Below are positions 1-13,385 of a DNA stretch of 64,000 nt, piece after piece (positions within the stretch are counted from its first letter, which is position 1; every line of letters begins with the position of its first letter). Origin of the DNA: Berberis thunbergii. Its lineage: Eukaryota > Streptophyta > Magnoliopsida > Ranunculales > Berberidaceae. A model generated the notes under the pieces. That model had not been told where the DNA came from and did not search any database. It was given only the letters and a program-made list of their open reading frames with translations. The translations under genes were made by a program, and so were the position numbers. The DNA is taken from the NCBI GenBank assembly GCA_003290165.1, contig QNQO01000510.1, positions 620,001 to 684,000 of the forward strand. The letters run 5' to 3'.

Positions 1-219
1 CAGCACTGTGAAACCTTGAGCGTTCTGTTGCTTGCGGCCATCCTCTTCTGTCTCATTCGTGAGACCGAAAGTCGTTTGAGCAAGTTTGCAACTCGTTGCA
101 AGGTATGTGTTGTCGTTGTCGTGTCACTGTTATGTACTCTCAGCTTTTCTCGTGCCTTTGTCCTTGATCTTGGGAAGGAGCCGAGCGAAGTTTACCGAGG
201 GTTCCTTTACTCTCTCTGA
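1..219 (+). other. Possible 3' exon(s) of a gene cut by the window edge, unidentified
   Basis: An open frame runs from the window edge to a stop at about 219. Its start is charged and its middle hydrophobic. A GTATGT sequence at about 102 could be a splice donor, which would make the hydrophobic middle intronic. I recognise no family, and no gene follows downstream before 2.2 kb on this strand. It could equally be non-coding. Confidence 0.15.
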
Positions 220-530
220 CATCGGACTGCTTAAGTGACTCTTTATGTAGAATGTAGAATGTAGTCTTTTGTATCCGCCTCAAAGTTGATCCTCACGATA
301 TTTGCCTTAATAGGGCTTACGAGTATTGAGGATAGTTGTGAGCCATGTGGGCCTAGCAAGCTGTAAGAATTATGGTCCGTTTGGCGGATCGCATTGGGTG
401 GCTTTAGAACCGTGCAGGCCAAATCAGTGTCAGACTGATGCTAAGGGCTATCTTTATATTTTCCTCGAGATAATCATGACATGTGTACAGCGTAGAGCCA
501 GGACAATTTTGGTGTATCATCAGCTATAAC

Positions 531-2240
531 TCACAAATAACATTTTCATAACTAAATCGAATAGACATGTGCATTGAGGGTGCACACATACTAGTAATTA
601 TAAAAAGAAGAATCGGTTCAGTACGTCATATATGGTTTAGAAAATTGGGACCGGAGTCGTGCCATTTTATATCAATAAGATTTTGTTTCATAATGGTTTA
701 GCAAAATTAGTACCGGATGAAATCGAAACAGAATGACAATGGAATGTGATCGGTTTCGATTTTTTGGTTTGAAACGCCCACCCCTACCCATTTCTCTTAT
801 CTATCTCATAAGACACCCAAATCTCATATCTATCTCAAGTTGCACCCCCAAAAAATTTCCATGTATGACCCTTCTGAAGTACACCACTGTTTCACATCTA
901 ATTAAAAAAAAATCCAAGCAAATTCATTTTCTCTATTTATCGTTCAAGTTCCATTCAACTCACCAATTATTTTTTAAACAAATTTTAATGGAAACATTTG
1001 GAAGTGATTTTTTTTCCTTTCTTTAATAGTTAATAAAAATATTTAAAAAAAATCAAAACAGGAAAAGAAAAAGATGATTTTGGTATTTGAATTTATTAAG
1101 GTATATTTTGAAAATCACAAAAAAAAAATTATTTTTGCTTTGAACCACTAAGTAATGATGTCTTTGAAGAATTTGTGGAGGGTAAAAGTACATCAAAATT
1201 ATGCCACCAATCAAGGTTTAATGAAATAAGAGCGTGGAACATATAAATATGAGTAGAAATAAGACGGTGTTGCCCCTGAATGTTGTCTAGTTGACAATAA
1301 GCCTAGTAGATAGCTCACTCAGACCATTTGGAATTAAAAGTTACTAGAGTACTAGTACCAGTCGTGTCATTGACATGACCATACACTTTTCACATAATAT
1401 GTACCGACCGTGCCATACACTTTCCTTGTAGCATATACCCATGTCGTCGGCATGGGTACACCTTTGTACTTGGTTCGTGCATTCGGCATTCCTCAAATGG
1501 CGCACTAAACAACTTCAATCACAAAGTCAAAAAATTTCCAATTAAAAAAAATGATCATGAAATTATTTTGACTTGAATATACCTGTTCATAAGCATGAAC
1601 GTGCTATGTGATGTCTGGAGATCTTATCCAAATCACAAATTCAAAACTAGAAGCCTTGAATGCCTTGCCTATCAACCACAAAGGAAGATAAGTACCTTGT
1701 TTATATAATAAATAAAAAATGACTTGATTTTTACTACTCTATTGACTCTGTTTTTTAACAGATACATCATATATGTGCAGGAATGAGTATTATATGATGA
1801 GAGTGATATATCAGATCTGACAAATTTGATTTTAGACTGTAGGACAGATTAAAAAATTCAGAATTTTTATTCCAATTGTTGTTGCATACTCATGCTTCCA
1901 CTGCTATTATTTCTTCAAACAGCCAGAACCCACTGAAGAAAACCAGAGAAGAGGACCCAAACCACCATCACCCTTTAAAAACCAAACCCAAACCCAAACC
2001 CAAACCCAAACCCAAACCAGCTGGTTCCCCTAGATTGGTGAAAAGCTTAAGCCAAATGTCAAACCATGCTTAAGCCAAATGTCAATAAAAAGCTGGACTA
2101 CCAAATGTCACTAAAAGCTTAATCATCTGGTTTTGCAATCAAATCATAAATTGAAATAAAATCAAACCATGCAATGAATCAAACCCCTAAGAAACCAAAA
2201 CAACATTGAAAGGAAGAAAAAAAAAATTCTCATTTTACCT
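531..2240. other. Intergenic, no gene seen
   Basis: AT-rich sequence without a convincing exon on either strand. A terminus of the form CGCCCACCCCTA at 775-787 resembles the inverted ends of the element at 2446-3928, so a short related element may end here; no left partner was found. A hexamer repeat lies at 1985-2018. Confidence 0.5.
1985..2018. repeat. (AACCCA)n hexamer microsatellite
   Basis: Five to six head-to-tail copies of AACCCA. It resembles, but is not, the plant telomere repeat (AAACCCT), so it is a simple repeat rather than an interstitial telomere. Confidence 0.85.
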
Positions 2241-2262
2241 CGTTAGTTTCATAATCACCGCC

Positions 2263-2437
2263 TCAATGCGATGAATCATCATCGCTTCCAGCCTCTTCTT
2301 CTCCATCATCGTCATCCCTGAGCGATTCAAGTGCTCTCTGACACTGTTCAAGCACGGCATGCAAGGTTTTCTTCTTCAAGCGCAGCTCCTTCCATTCTTT
2401 GGAAGAGTTTGAGATCGGCTGTCTCGACGACTTCCAT
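2263..2437 (-). pseudogene. Exon remnant with an acidic C-terminus, unidentified
   Basis: On the minus strand an ATG at 2435-2437 opens a short frame, and the +1 frame then gives a basic, helix-like stretch (KEWKELRLKKK) followed by an acidic tail (DDDDGEEEAGSDDDSSH) and a stop at 2263-2265. The two frames overlap, so a deletion has probably joined them. A basic helix and acidic tail with a clean stop suggest a real C-terminal exon, but I cannot name the family. It abuts the left terminus of the 2446-3928 element, so that insertion may have cut the gene. Confidence 0.35.
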
Positions 2438-2445
2438 GGTTAAAC

Positions 2446-3928
2446 TTAGGGGTGGGCATTTAGGACCGAAAACTCAGACCGAACCGACAACCGAACCAAT
2501 CGAGTCGGTTCGAATCGATTTTAATTAATTAAAAAAATTTCAGTTGTAAAAGCCCGACGCGACCCGAAGTTTATGGTCTGGACCTCGATTTCCAATTCTA
2601 AAGTCCATCGAGTAACCGGCCCGGCTCGGTATGAATAAAAAACCTCAAAAGGCTCTTTCCCCTGTTTTCTTCACTTCCACAATCTTCTTATCACATTCCA
2701 AAGCAATCCTAACAAGCCCAATTGCCATTTCTCTCACCAAGAAAATCAAAATAAATAGTATTGACTAATATGAATCCTATTTTGCGATTCCTCACGTGTT
2801 GCCAAATATCCTATTGCTGACCTATTAAAGTAAATTGAAATTGCATCAGTTGCTTGATTGTTTCATTGGTAACAAAAACAAAATCAGTATTGTAACTCTT
2901 GGGAGAACAATCAGATTATTGAACCCATTCAAATTATGAAAACAAACACAAATCCCTGATTGTTCATCACCGATTCTCATTTTTTTTTCACTAAACAAAA
3001 CAGGAAAGGGGAACAGAGCCTACAAAACCCTGAAAAGTACTACCCCTTTTTTGTACCTCGCAACTTCATCCTCATTGGGGAAGAACCCCATGAGCCTCCC
3101 TGCAGAATTCTGGTAAGCATACATGAACCCGCCCATGAGCCCGATCAGTCCACCGGTCACCATCGATGGGCCTCTGATGTTCGGCTTTATACCTGCAAAA
3201 AGATAAAAACTTTAGTGGTCAATCGAGAAGATCTTGTAGAAATTGACAAAGGGTTGTTGAGAAATTGAGAAACAAAGAAAGGGTAAGTGACAAATTGAGA
3301 GATTGTGAGAGAGAAAGAGATAACCGGAGAGGTAGCCGACTGTTACAGAGATGCCAGTGATGGTGGTGAAGCGAAGGTAGTCGAGAGTGTTGAAGTTAGC
3401 GACTGTCTTAGTGAATGGAGGGTTTCGATCGACTACTGGGTACTCGGGCTTCGTTGAAGCTGTGATGTCTGTGTTCATCTTTGCTTTGCTTTCGATTTCT
3501 CTGTATTATCAGCTCAGCCAGTCAATACTATTTATTTTGATTGGTCTCAATCGACCAACCCTGCATCCAGTACTGTCAAGTTGTCAACCATCTATCTATG
3601 TTTTCTTCTCAAAAATAATCTCTTCGTTCTTCTCGGATGGAAAGGGAGGAGAAGGGAGAAGGGAGAGGGAGAGAAAAAATAATATCTTTGTTTTCTTGTT
3701 TCTTGTCTGATGGAGAGGGAGGAGAAGAGAGAGGGGAGAGAAAAAAAATTTGGCTGAAAGAGATTTGACCGAGACTAACCCGACCCGAACCGAGAATTCG
3801 GTTAACCGAGATTCGGATAACCGGTCTTATTCGATCCGGTCTCGGTTTTCAAATTTTAGTTTTAAAAATTCAATCCGAGCTTTGGTTTTAGGTTTTTGAG
3901 CCGATTACCTGAACTTGCCCAACCCTAA
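2446..3928. mobile_element. Candidate hAT-like element enclosing the complex I subunit gene
   Basis: The left end reads TTAGGGGTGGGCA (2446-2458) and the right end TGCCCAACCCTAA (3916-3928), an inverted repeat with 12 of 13 matches. Both subterminal zones are rich in CCGAAC/GGTTCGG-type repeats, as in many plant non-autonomous elements. Flanks GTTAAAC and TTAAAAC resemble a decayed 8-bp target duplication but are not exact. The interior holds the spliced complex I gene and no transposase. The alternative is two unrelated short elements that happen to flank the gene. Confidence 0.4.
3020..3478 (-). CDS. Mitochondrial complex I 20.9-kDa subunit (plant NUXM type)
   Basis: Two coding exons on the minus strand: 3325-3478 and 3192-3020, joined over a GT-AG intron (3193-3324) inside a Gly codon; the product is 108 residues. 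It starts MNTDITASTKPEYPVVDRNP and contains LDYLRFTTITGISVTVGYLSG followed by GIKPNIRGPSMVTGG and FMYAYQNSAGRLMGFFPN. That order matches the plant NADH:ubiquinone oxidoreductase 20.9-kDa subunit, a small membrane subunit of respiratory complex I in the inner mitochondrial membrane. Two hydrophobic segments (about residues 35-52 and 65-80) are consistent with this. Family length is about 106 residues, so the copy looks complete. The last eight residues (GVVLFRVL) look unlike the usual end, and a GTAGTA sequence there could be a donor to a further small exon. It sits between inverted termini, so it may be a captured copy. Confidence 0.85.
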
Positions 3929-5137
3929 TTAAAACCTAAATCTTCTTCAACAGTAGGTTTAATTCACCTCTATGGCTTGGTTTGGTAGATATGGTTGAAT
4001 GGAAGAGGAGATGAAGCAATCTTCTTCACGGTGCTTAGAGGGGTTTGAGCTTTGGGTCGATTTTGGGCGAAATCGAGAGAGGGTTTGGAGGAATTGAGAG
4101 TGGGTTTGGAGGGGAAGGTTGAGATCTTGTGAGAAGGAAATTAAAGATGAAGAATGGGTTCAAGATAGAGAAGAGAGAGGGAAGGAAGAGAAGTGCAGAG
4201 CTGAGCTCTGTGAGAGCAGCAGAAGTGGAAGAAGCAAAGGGCGAGGGACATTTTAGATTTTTCACAGTACACAGACACGCACCGATGCGACATGTACGTA
4301 TATTTTCACATATTGTGCCTTAATTCAGGACTTCAAAACTAGTCCCTATCCTGCTCACATGAGGCTTCGCCCAAGAGGTGTGAGATTGTATTGCTAACAA
4401 ATACCTGCTCCGGTGGATCAATATATGGAACAGCAGACGGATATTGAAACCTCTGATTTTGAACATGTTCTGGGTTACTTGGAATGAGCAAAGTACTCAG
4501 CCTTTTCACAAGTCAAATATTGAGGACAAATGCTATATGGAAAACCGTCAAAATCATGTCCATTCAATGGTCAATCGCTGGAACAAAATACAGCAGATAT
4601 CCCCCTCCCCTTGGTTTTTTTCCGTATTGGGTGAAACACCATTTGGGAAATTAGCCAACTATTTAGTGCCAGGCTGTTTCTTAGTTGTTTGTCCATGTCT
4701 GTCATGTTCTCTTGATTCCTGTTGTACTCTTGGAGCTTCTCCCTCTTTTAGCCTTTTTTTTTTCATTCAATGAGAATGTTTATTTTTTTTAGAAAACAGT
4801 AGGGTTAAAATACATCATACATCAAGTATGGTTGAACCAGACAACTATGTAAAGCAATTCAACAGCTCAACCACAGGAAATCTTAGGAAATGGAATTTAA
4901 AAGATAAGCAGCCGATCAAAGGAAGACATGTATATCCTCAACATTAAAAGTAGCTATCTTGCTGGACAACTGAGTACAAAAATCCTAGAAGTTCCTATCA
5001 CTCAATTGAAACCATTCAAATATCAATTAACACAAAATATGGCAGATAAAATAAAAGTAAAACATAGAACGAGTTCCTATCACTCATATAAAGAAATTTC
5101 TGTTGCTGGTCCGCTGAGACTCTGTTGCTGCCCTTGT
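3929..5137. other. Intergenic between complex I gene and RPL38
   Basis: A purine-rich tract lies at 4100-4250; its minus strand has an open frame of 76 codons rich in Ser, Leu and Pro that may only be composition. The stretch at 4600-4790 ends in a T-run and looks like a retroposon tail, but I cannot assign it. The part next to RPL38 should hold that gene's 3' UTR. Confidence 0.4.
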
Positions 5138-7288
<2,151 letters not shown>

Positions 7289-7360
7289 TTTTCCTTCCTT
7301 AGGGTTTCAGCAGCGGCAAATCCAAAAACCCTACCTCCCTCTGTCGTAACTATATGTAGC
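7289..7360 (-). promoter_or_regulatory. RPL38 5' leader with telo-box and TATA-like site
   Basis: Reading on the minus strand, AAACCCTAA (plus 7299-7307) lies just upstream of the ATG. This telo-box motif is common in promoters and leaders of plant ribosomal protein genes. A TATA-like ACATATAG lies at about 7350-7356, at a distance that would give a leader of some 30-40 bases. Confidence 0.55.
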
Positions 7361-7974
7361 TCGCGCCTCGCTCTTCCTTCTTCTTTTTCAATCCCTACTT
7401 TTATTTCCCATTTTACCCTTTCCACCCACCACTAAATTGCTTTACTGATATTAGCACCCACGTTTTATGTTTTAAGCCCCTCTACGCCTTAAGACATGCC
7501 TATTGGGACTTAAAAAAGCATAGCCCATTTGAATGATGGTAGACCCCAAAGCGGTGTCTGATACTAATGACAAAACCCAAATTAAACTACTCGATCATCT
7601 TCTATCTTACAAATCATAATGATGTTTGTGATTGGAGATAAAAGGCAGTCATGATTGAAAGTTGTGAAATATGTTGATAATGGAGATTCATTATCAAAAC
7701 TTTGATTTCTCTTGCTATGCAGATTTTCGTTGTCTAATTGTCTATTTACTGACAGAAAGTCGATTCTTCATAAGGTTGTGTTCCAACCACTTATGGGAAT
7801 CCAAGTCCAATGGGGAGGCCTCGGAATCGAATTTACGACAACGGTTTCAATTTCCATGTCAATTTTCCATGCAACCAAACATGCCCTAAGTTTCTCCTTT
7901 GCTGTATACTAATTTCCTAGACAATTATGATGATTTGGGCATTTTACTTTCCATTCATACTCATAGTATTGATA
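7361..7974. other. Intergenic, no gene seen
   Basis: Upstream region of RPL38 and upstream of the receptor-kinase remnant. No exon, RNA gene or recognisable repeat was found. Confidence 0.4.
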
Positions 7975-10604
7975 TGGAGCAGCATCAACTTGCTCACTAT
8001 TATTGCTTCTCCAACAATGCCACACCACTTTGCTCGCCTTCAAAGAAAATATTAATAATGATGCACTTAAAGCATTGAGTTCGTGGAATGACTCCATCCA
8101 CTAATGTAACTGAATGGTAGTCACAAGCAATCATCACCACCGTGACAGGGTGATAGTCTTATATTTGAAATAGCAAAAAAATTGAAGGTACGCTCTCCCC
8201 TCACACAAGGAACTTCTTATTTCTTTGAGAAATCGGGATTGGCATGAACCACTTCCATGGCCCCGATACCACAAGAAATTGGTCAGTTGTCCCGATTAAA
8301 GGTCCTACCAATCTCATTGTTCCAAGCTTCAAATAATCAATTTGACAATCATCTCACCGGGAGGTTCCCAATACAACTCACCTTTCTATTAGAGCTTGCT
8401 TGGTTACCTCTTGGCGATAATCAACTAGAAAGACGCACTCCATCAATGTTAGGAAATCCCACTGCTCTTAGTCAATTTGAGATTAGATCCAACAGCTTTA
8501 CCAGAAGCAATCCCGAAGATCTATGCTAGATCCCGAGTTTATAATGTTTTCATGTCGGAGGTGAATAATCTCACTGGCACAATTCTTTCTTGTCTTTAGA
8601 ATTTGTCACATATCACACTTTTCTCAATAGTTTTTAACCAATTAGATGGAAACCTTCTTTCATACAGTTTCCTTAGACTTCCTAATTTTCAACATCTTTT
8701 AGTGGAAAGAACTAAATTCAAAGGTCTCATCCCATTATCATTCCCCAATGCTTCAAAAGTGGTTAGACTTTGGTTATAACCACTTCACAGGATGTGTTCC
8801 AAGAAACCTAGGAATGCTTCAAGGTCTTAGTAAGTTATACCTTCGTTCAAATCAAATAGTAGATGACTTGCACTTTATCATTTCATTAATAAATTGCACC
8901 AAATTAGAAGCGTTAGATGTTTCCTATAATTAGGGCCAATCCCAACCTCAATAGGAAATCTCTCCACCAAACTTTTTTTTTTTGAAAGGCAAGCAGGGTT
9001 TTTATAGGATCCCAGAACCCATAAAGATGCCGCAAGCTGGGTTTGAACCCATGACCTAGTGGTACCATCCGCCAAGCTCTAACCGTTGAGCTGTCATGCC
9101 ATTGGCCTCTCCACCAAACTTATAAGTCTATATTTAGGAAGTAATAAATATATAGAATCATCCAAACTTCAATTAGGAACCTTGTGAGTTTTCACGCTAT
9201 TGAAATTTCATACAACTATTTAATAGGTGATATCTCCAAAGTTATTGGAGTATTCCCTCAAATGGTTGGACTGTATTTGGCAAGCAATGAATTCTCTGGA
9301 CAAATTCCAGATTCCTTCTATTATAATTCAACTCAGTTAATTGTTCTAAGCTTGTGGAGAAACAAGCTATATGGAAAAATACCTCCAAGTCTGGAAAACT
9401 GTCAAAGTTTGATCTTTCTGATAATAGACTCAGTGGTACCATAACCAAACAATGTGACCTATCTAATAATGTTCCAATCGCTCCCTTACATTTCGAATTA
9501 GGTAACTTGACCAATATTGGACTTTGGAACTCTCGGGTAACAAATTTTCTAGAAGTATACCAAGCTTGTTTGGTAATATTTTGACTTTGGAGTGCCTTTT
9601 CATAAGCCAAACATTATTTACGGGAAGTATTCCTCAGTCATTTATGCTTTAAAAAGTTCACAAGAATTCAATCTTTCTCGCAATAAGTTACTAGGGGAGA
9701 TTTTGCCATATCTGGAGAATTTCACTTATCTAAATCAGTCGAATCCATCTTATAATGACTTGGAGGGTTCAATTCGAAAGGTTGATGTCTTTGTCAATGC
9801 TCCTACGGTTTCGCTTATGGGAAATAATAGGCTTTGCGGAGGTGTTGTTGAACTCAATTTGCCTCAATGTCAGAATCACAAAAAGGCAGGAATGTCATAA
9901 TTTCTAAAAGTGGTTATGCCTGTGATTGTTGCAAGCATTTGCTTGGTTGTACTATTGTGCTTAATTTTTTTGTGCTACATAAAAAGAGTATCGAAAGCAA
10001 AACCTACTTTAGAGTTGTCATTTATTAATCAATTCACAATGATTAACAATGTGGTGTTTCTCGAGGCAACTAGCAGATTTTCAATTGCCAATTTAATTGG
10101 TATTGGAAGCTTTGGTTCAGTACAAAAAATAATTCTTTCCCAAGCACTTGTTGCGGTTAAGGTAATAAATCTTTAACAACCAGGAGATTTTAAGAGTTTT
10201 TTGTCTGAATGCAATGCCTTGAAAAATCTTTGACATCAAAATCTCTTCAAAATAATTATAGCTTGTTCGGGAATCAACTTTCAAGGGAATGATTTCAAAG
10301 CACTAGTTTTTGAATTCATGCCCAATAGAAGTTCAGATGAGTGGTTACATCCATAAAGAAATATACAAGATGAGTTGAAGTACCTGAACTTCTTACAAAG
10401 GCTGAACATTTTTATTGATGTTGCTTCGATGTTGGGTCACCCTCATAGCCATTGTCAGTCGATAATTGTCCGTTGTGATATAAAGCCAAGCAATGTTCTC
10501 CTCGATGATGACATGACAACTCATGTGCTGATTTTGGTATATCAAAGATTTTCTCCACCAATTATTGCAATTCTTCACAAAGTCAAGGTAGTTTTTTTGC
10601 AATA
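7975..10604 (+). pseudogene. LRR receptor-like kinase (subfamily XII type) pseudogene, copy psi1
   Basis: A decayed gene of the FLS2/EFR/Xa21-related LRR receptor-kinase group (plasma-membrane receptors). In order: an N-terminal cap remnant near 8040-8100 (LAFKEN, ALSSWNDSIH, then HHHRDRVIVLYLK with stops between); LRRs over about 8257-9890 (for example IPQEIGQLSRLKVL, LYLASNEFSGQIPDSF); the post-LRR motif NNRLCGGVVELNLPQC at about 9820-9870; a membrane segment at 9910-9990 followed by CYIKRVSK; and kinase lobes at 10020-10604. The kinase keeps IGIGSFGSVQK and VAVKVINL. The catalytic loop is altered (RCDIKPSN instead of HCDLKPSN) and the DFG region is lost. There are many stops and frameshifts, and a SINE splits the LRR region. 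The second kinase exon is missing. Confidence 0.85.
8975..9106 (-). mobile_element. tRNA-derived SINE with perfect 15-bp target-site duplication
   Basis: On the minus strand the head carries an A-box-like CAGCTCAACGGTTAGAGC and, downstream, a B-box-like GGTCATGGGTTCAAACCC; the element ends in an A-tail (T-run at plus 8975-8983). It is flanked by CTCTCCACCAAACTT at 8960-8974 and 9107-9121. The SINE sits inside the LRR coding region of the psi1 receptor kinase; removing it together with one copy of the duplication restores the original site. Confidence 0.92.
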
Positions 10605-11324
10605 AATGGATAAATCAATTATGTTTCTAAAGTAAGACTTAATACGTATAGAAATGTGTTTCTTTAGGCCTTGGTCATTAGATTTTTTATATCATATTAA
10701 TTTTTTTTTCCTATTGTAATTAACAACTTTAACTTATTATATATCATCACATGATCTTCGAGAAAATTTTACTATATCAATTGCATGTCTTTCGTCAAGG
10801 TTTTTCTTTAGACTCCTTATTGAGTTTCAAAATATTTCCTTCAGCCACATTAAAAAAAAAAAAGACACTCTCAAAGTCCTTAAGTTCATATTATTGTTTT
10901 GACGTGATTGAATACTTGGGCCCAAATGAAACTATAAAACAAAACCCACCTAAATTGCCCTATCAAGATTTGTTTTTCCAGTTTACGATTTTACTAGTAT
11001 TTCACTCGACAAAGTAAGAAGTAATCTTGATTGAGTATCAACTACCTTCTAAGTAATTTTCGCATAAAAAACTTGTAAGTGATCAATGCATCTGCATGAC
11101 CTCAAGTTTATATACAATTATATTACACTTGAACAATTTGTTTATACATAAATGTTTATCCATTTGGTACTTTAATTTGCTCAACCTTGTTTGAAATGAC
11201 CACTTTCATCAACACTATAACTGGTCAAGAATGCAACATGTTGCCCAAATCTAACAACTATTGATTGACTTGGATGTAAATTTGCGTCTTTTTTTTTCAA
11301 AATTTTTCGTCTTTCCCATTGGAA
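10605..11324 (+). other. psi1 intron piece and 3' flank
   Basis: 10605-10745 matches the kinase intron of the other copies (GGCCTTGGTCATTAGATTTT). 10900-11110 matches the 3' flank found after psi3 and psi4 (GAATACTTGGGCCCAAATGA). So psi1 kept its downstream flank but lost the second kinase exon between them. Nothing else was seen here. Confidence 0.6.
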
Positions 11325-13385
11325 ACCTTGTGAAATTGCACACTCTTGAAATTTCATACAACTAACTAATAGGTGAGATCTCCAAAGTCATTGGAGTATT
11401 TCCTCAAATGGTTGGATTATATTTGGCAGACAATGAATTCTCTGGACATATTCCAGATTCCTTCTACAATAATTCAACTCAATTTATCATTCTAAGCTTG
11501 TGGAGAAACAAGCTACATGAAAAAATATCTCCAAGTCTGGGAAATTGTCAAAGTTTGTCAATGCGTGATCTTTCTGAAAATCGACTCAACAATACCACAA
11601 CCAAACAACGCGACATATCTAACAATGCTCTGACTAATCCCTTACCATCCAAAGTAGGTAACTTGACAATATTGGACCTTGGAACTCTCGGGTAACAAAT
11701 GTTTTGGAAGTATACCATGCATGCTTTGTAACATTTTGATTTTGGAGTAACTTTACATAAGCCAAACCTTGTTTACAAGAAGTTTTCCTCAGTCATTGAG
11801 TGTTTTAAAAGGTTCACAGAAGCTCAATCTTTCTCGTAATAAGTTATCAAGGGGGATTATGCCATATTTGGAGAAGTTCACTTATCAAATTCACTCGAAT
11901 ATGTCTTATAATGACTTGGAGACTTCAATTCTAGGTTGGTGTTGTCAATGCTCCTGCAGTTTCACTACGGATGGGAAATAATAAGCTTTGTAAAGGTGTT
12001 GTTGACTCAATTTACCTTAATGCTATAACTACAAAAGGACAAAAGGTAGGAATGTCGCAAATTCTAGAAGTGGTTATGCCTATGATTGTTGTAAGCATCT
12101 GTTTGATTGTACTATTGTGCGTAATTTTTGTGTGCTACATAAAAAGAGTATCAAAAGCAAAGCCTATTTTAGAGTTGTTATTTATTAATTTATTCACAAG
12201 AATTACTAATGCGGAGCTTCTCAGGGCAACTAACATATTTTCAATTGACAATTTAATTGGTATTGAGAGCTTTGGTTTAGTGCAAAAAACAATTCTTTCC
12301 CAAACACTTTTGCGGTTAAGGTAATATATCTTCAACGAAAATGAGCTTTTAAGAGTTTTTTATCTGAATGCGAAGCTTTGAAAAATCTTTGACATTGAAA
12401 TCTTTTCAGAATAATCACAGTTTGTTCGAGAATCAACTTTCAAGGGAATGATTTCTAAGAACTAGTTTTTTAATTCGTGTCCAATGGAAGTTCAGAAGAG
12501 TGGTTACATTGAAGAGAAATTGATAAGATGAGTTGAAGTACCTGAACTTCCTACAAAGGTTGAACATTTCTATTGATGTTGCTTTGGCATTGGGTTATCC
12601 TTATAGTCATTGTTAGTCGATAATTGTCCATTGTGATTTAAAGTCGAACAATGTTTTCCTCGATGATGACATGATAGCTCATGTGGCTAATTTTGGTTTA
12701 ACAAATATTTTCTCTGCCAATTAATTATTGCAATTCTTCACAAGTCAAGGTAGTTCTCTTGCAATAAAATGATAAATTGGTTATTTCCTCAAGTAAGACT
12801 CTTATACATATAAAAATTTGTTTATTTAGGCCTTGGTCATTAGATTTTTTATATCGTATTAATTTTTTCCCATCGTAGTTAACATCCATAACTTATTACA
12901 TATCATCACATTTCTAATCCAACATTTCTTTCCATGTTGTGGCATACAAAACTCATCCATAACTTATTACATATCATCACATTTCTCATCCAACAGTTCT
13001 TTCCATGTTGTGGCATACAAAACTCATATTAACAATTTTTATATGGTAGTGTAACATATTTCATGCTCAATTAGTCAAAATTTAACTTCTACGATATGTC
13101 ACATCACCTTATTTTGCCTAGCCAATTTAAGGTTTTCTATAAATATCATTTTACCATTTTATTTATCTAATTGCCCAAAACACATGTAATATGATGTAAA
13201 GAATGAGTTCCATGTCAAATATATGTTAAATTTCATCACATAGAATAAGTTTAAATTACATGTTTCAATACATCAAAAAAAATTTATTTGTGTGGTGAGA
13301 TTTCCATGCAAGGTGGCGTTTACAGTTATGGGATATTATTACTGGAATTGTTTACTGGGAAGAAACCAACATATGACATGTTTTG
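11325..13385 (+). pseudogene. LRR receptor-like kinase pseudogene, copy psi2
   Basis: A tandem partial copy of psi1. It starts inside the LRR region (VGLYLADNEFSGHIPDSF at about 11410) and continues through NNKLCKGVVDSIYLN near 11975, a membrane segment at about 12060-12150 (IVVSICLIVLLCVIFVCYIK) and a glycine loop decayed to IGIESFGLVQK. Catalytic-loop remnant [14 protein letters not shown] lies at about 12630-12675, preceded by an in-frame stop. After the intron, exon 2 begins near 13300 (QGGVYSYGILLLELFTGKKP) and stops abruptly at 13385, where Copia sequence begins. Numerous frameshifts make it non-functional. Confidence 0.82.
12883..13026. repeat. 71-bp tandem duplication in the psi2 kinase intron
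   Basis: The segment beginning CATCCATAACTTATTACATA occurs at 12883 and again at 12954, each copy ending in GGCATACAAAACTCAT. The same intron in psi3 (about 49505-49580) has only one unit, so this duplication is private to psi2. Confidence 0.88.

Noticed and set aside
1985..2018. Interstitial telomere
   Set aside because: The unit is AACCCA, not the plant AAACCCT unit, so it is a simple hexamer repeat.
4035..4265. 76-codon minus-strand frame rich in Ser, Leu and Pro near the complex I gene
   Set aside because: Follows from a purine-rich tract; no domain, and the opposite strand is equally open.
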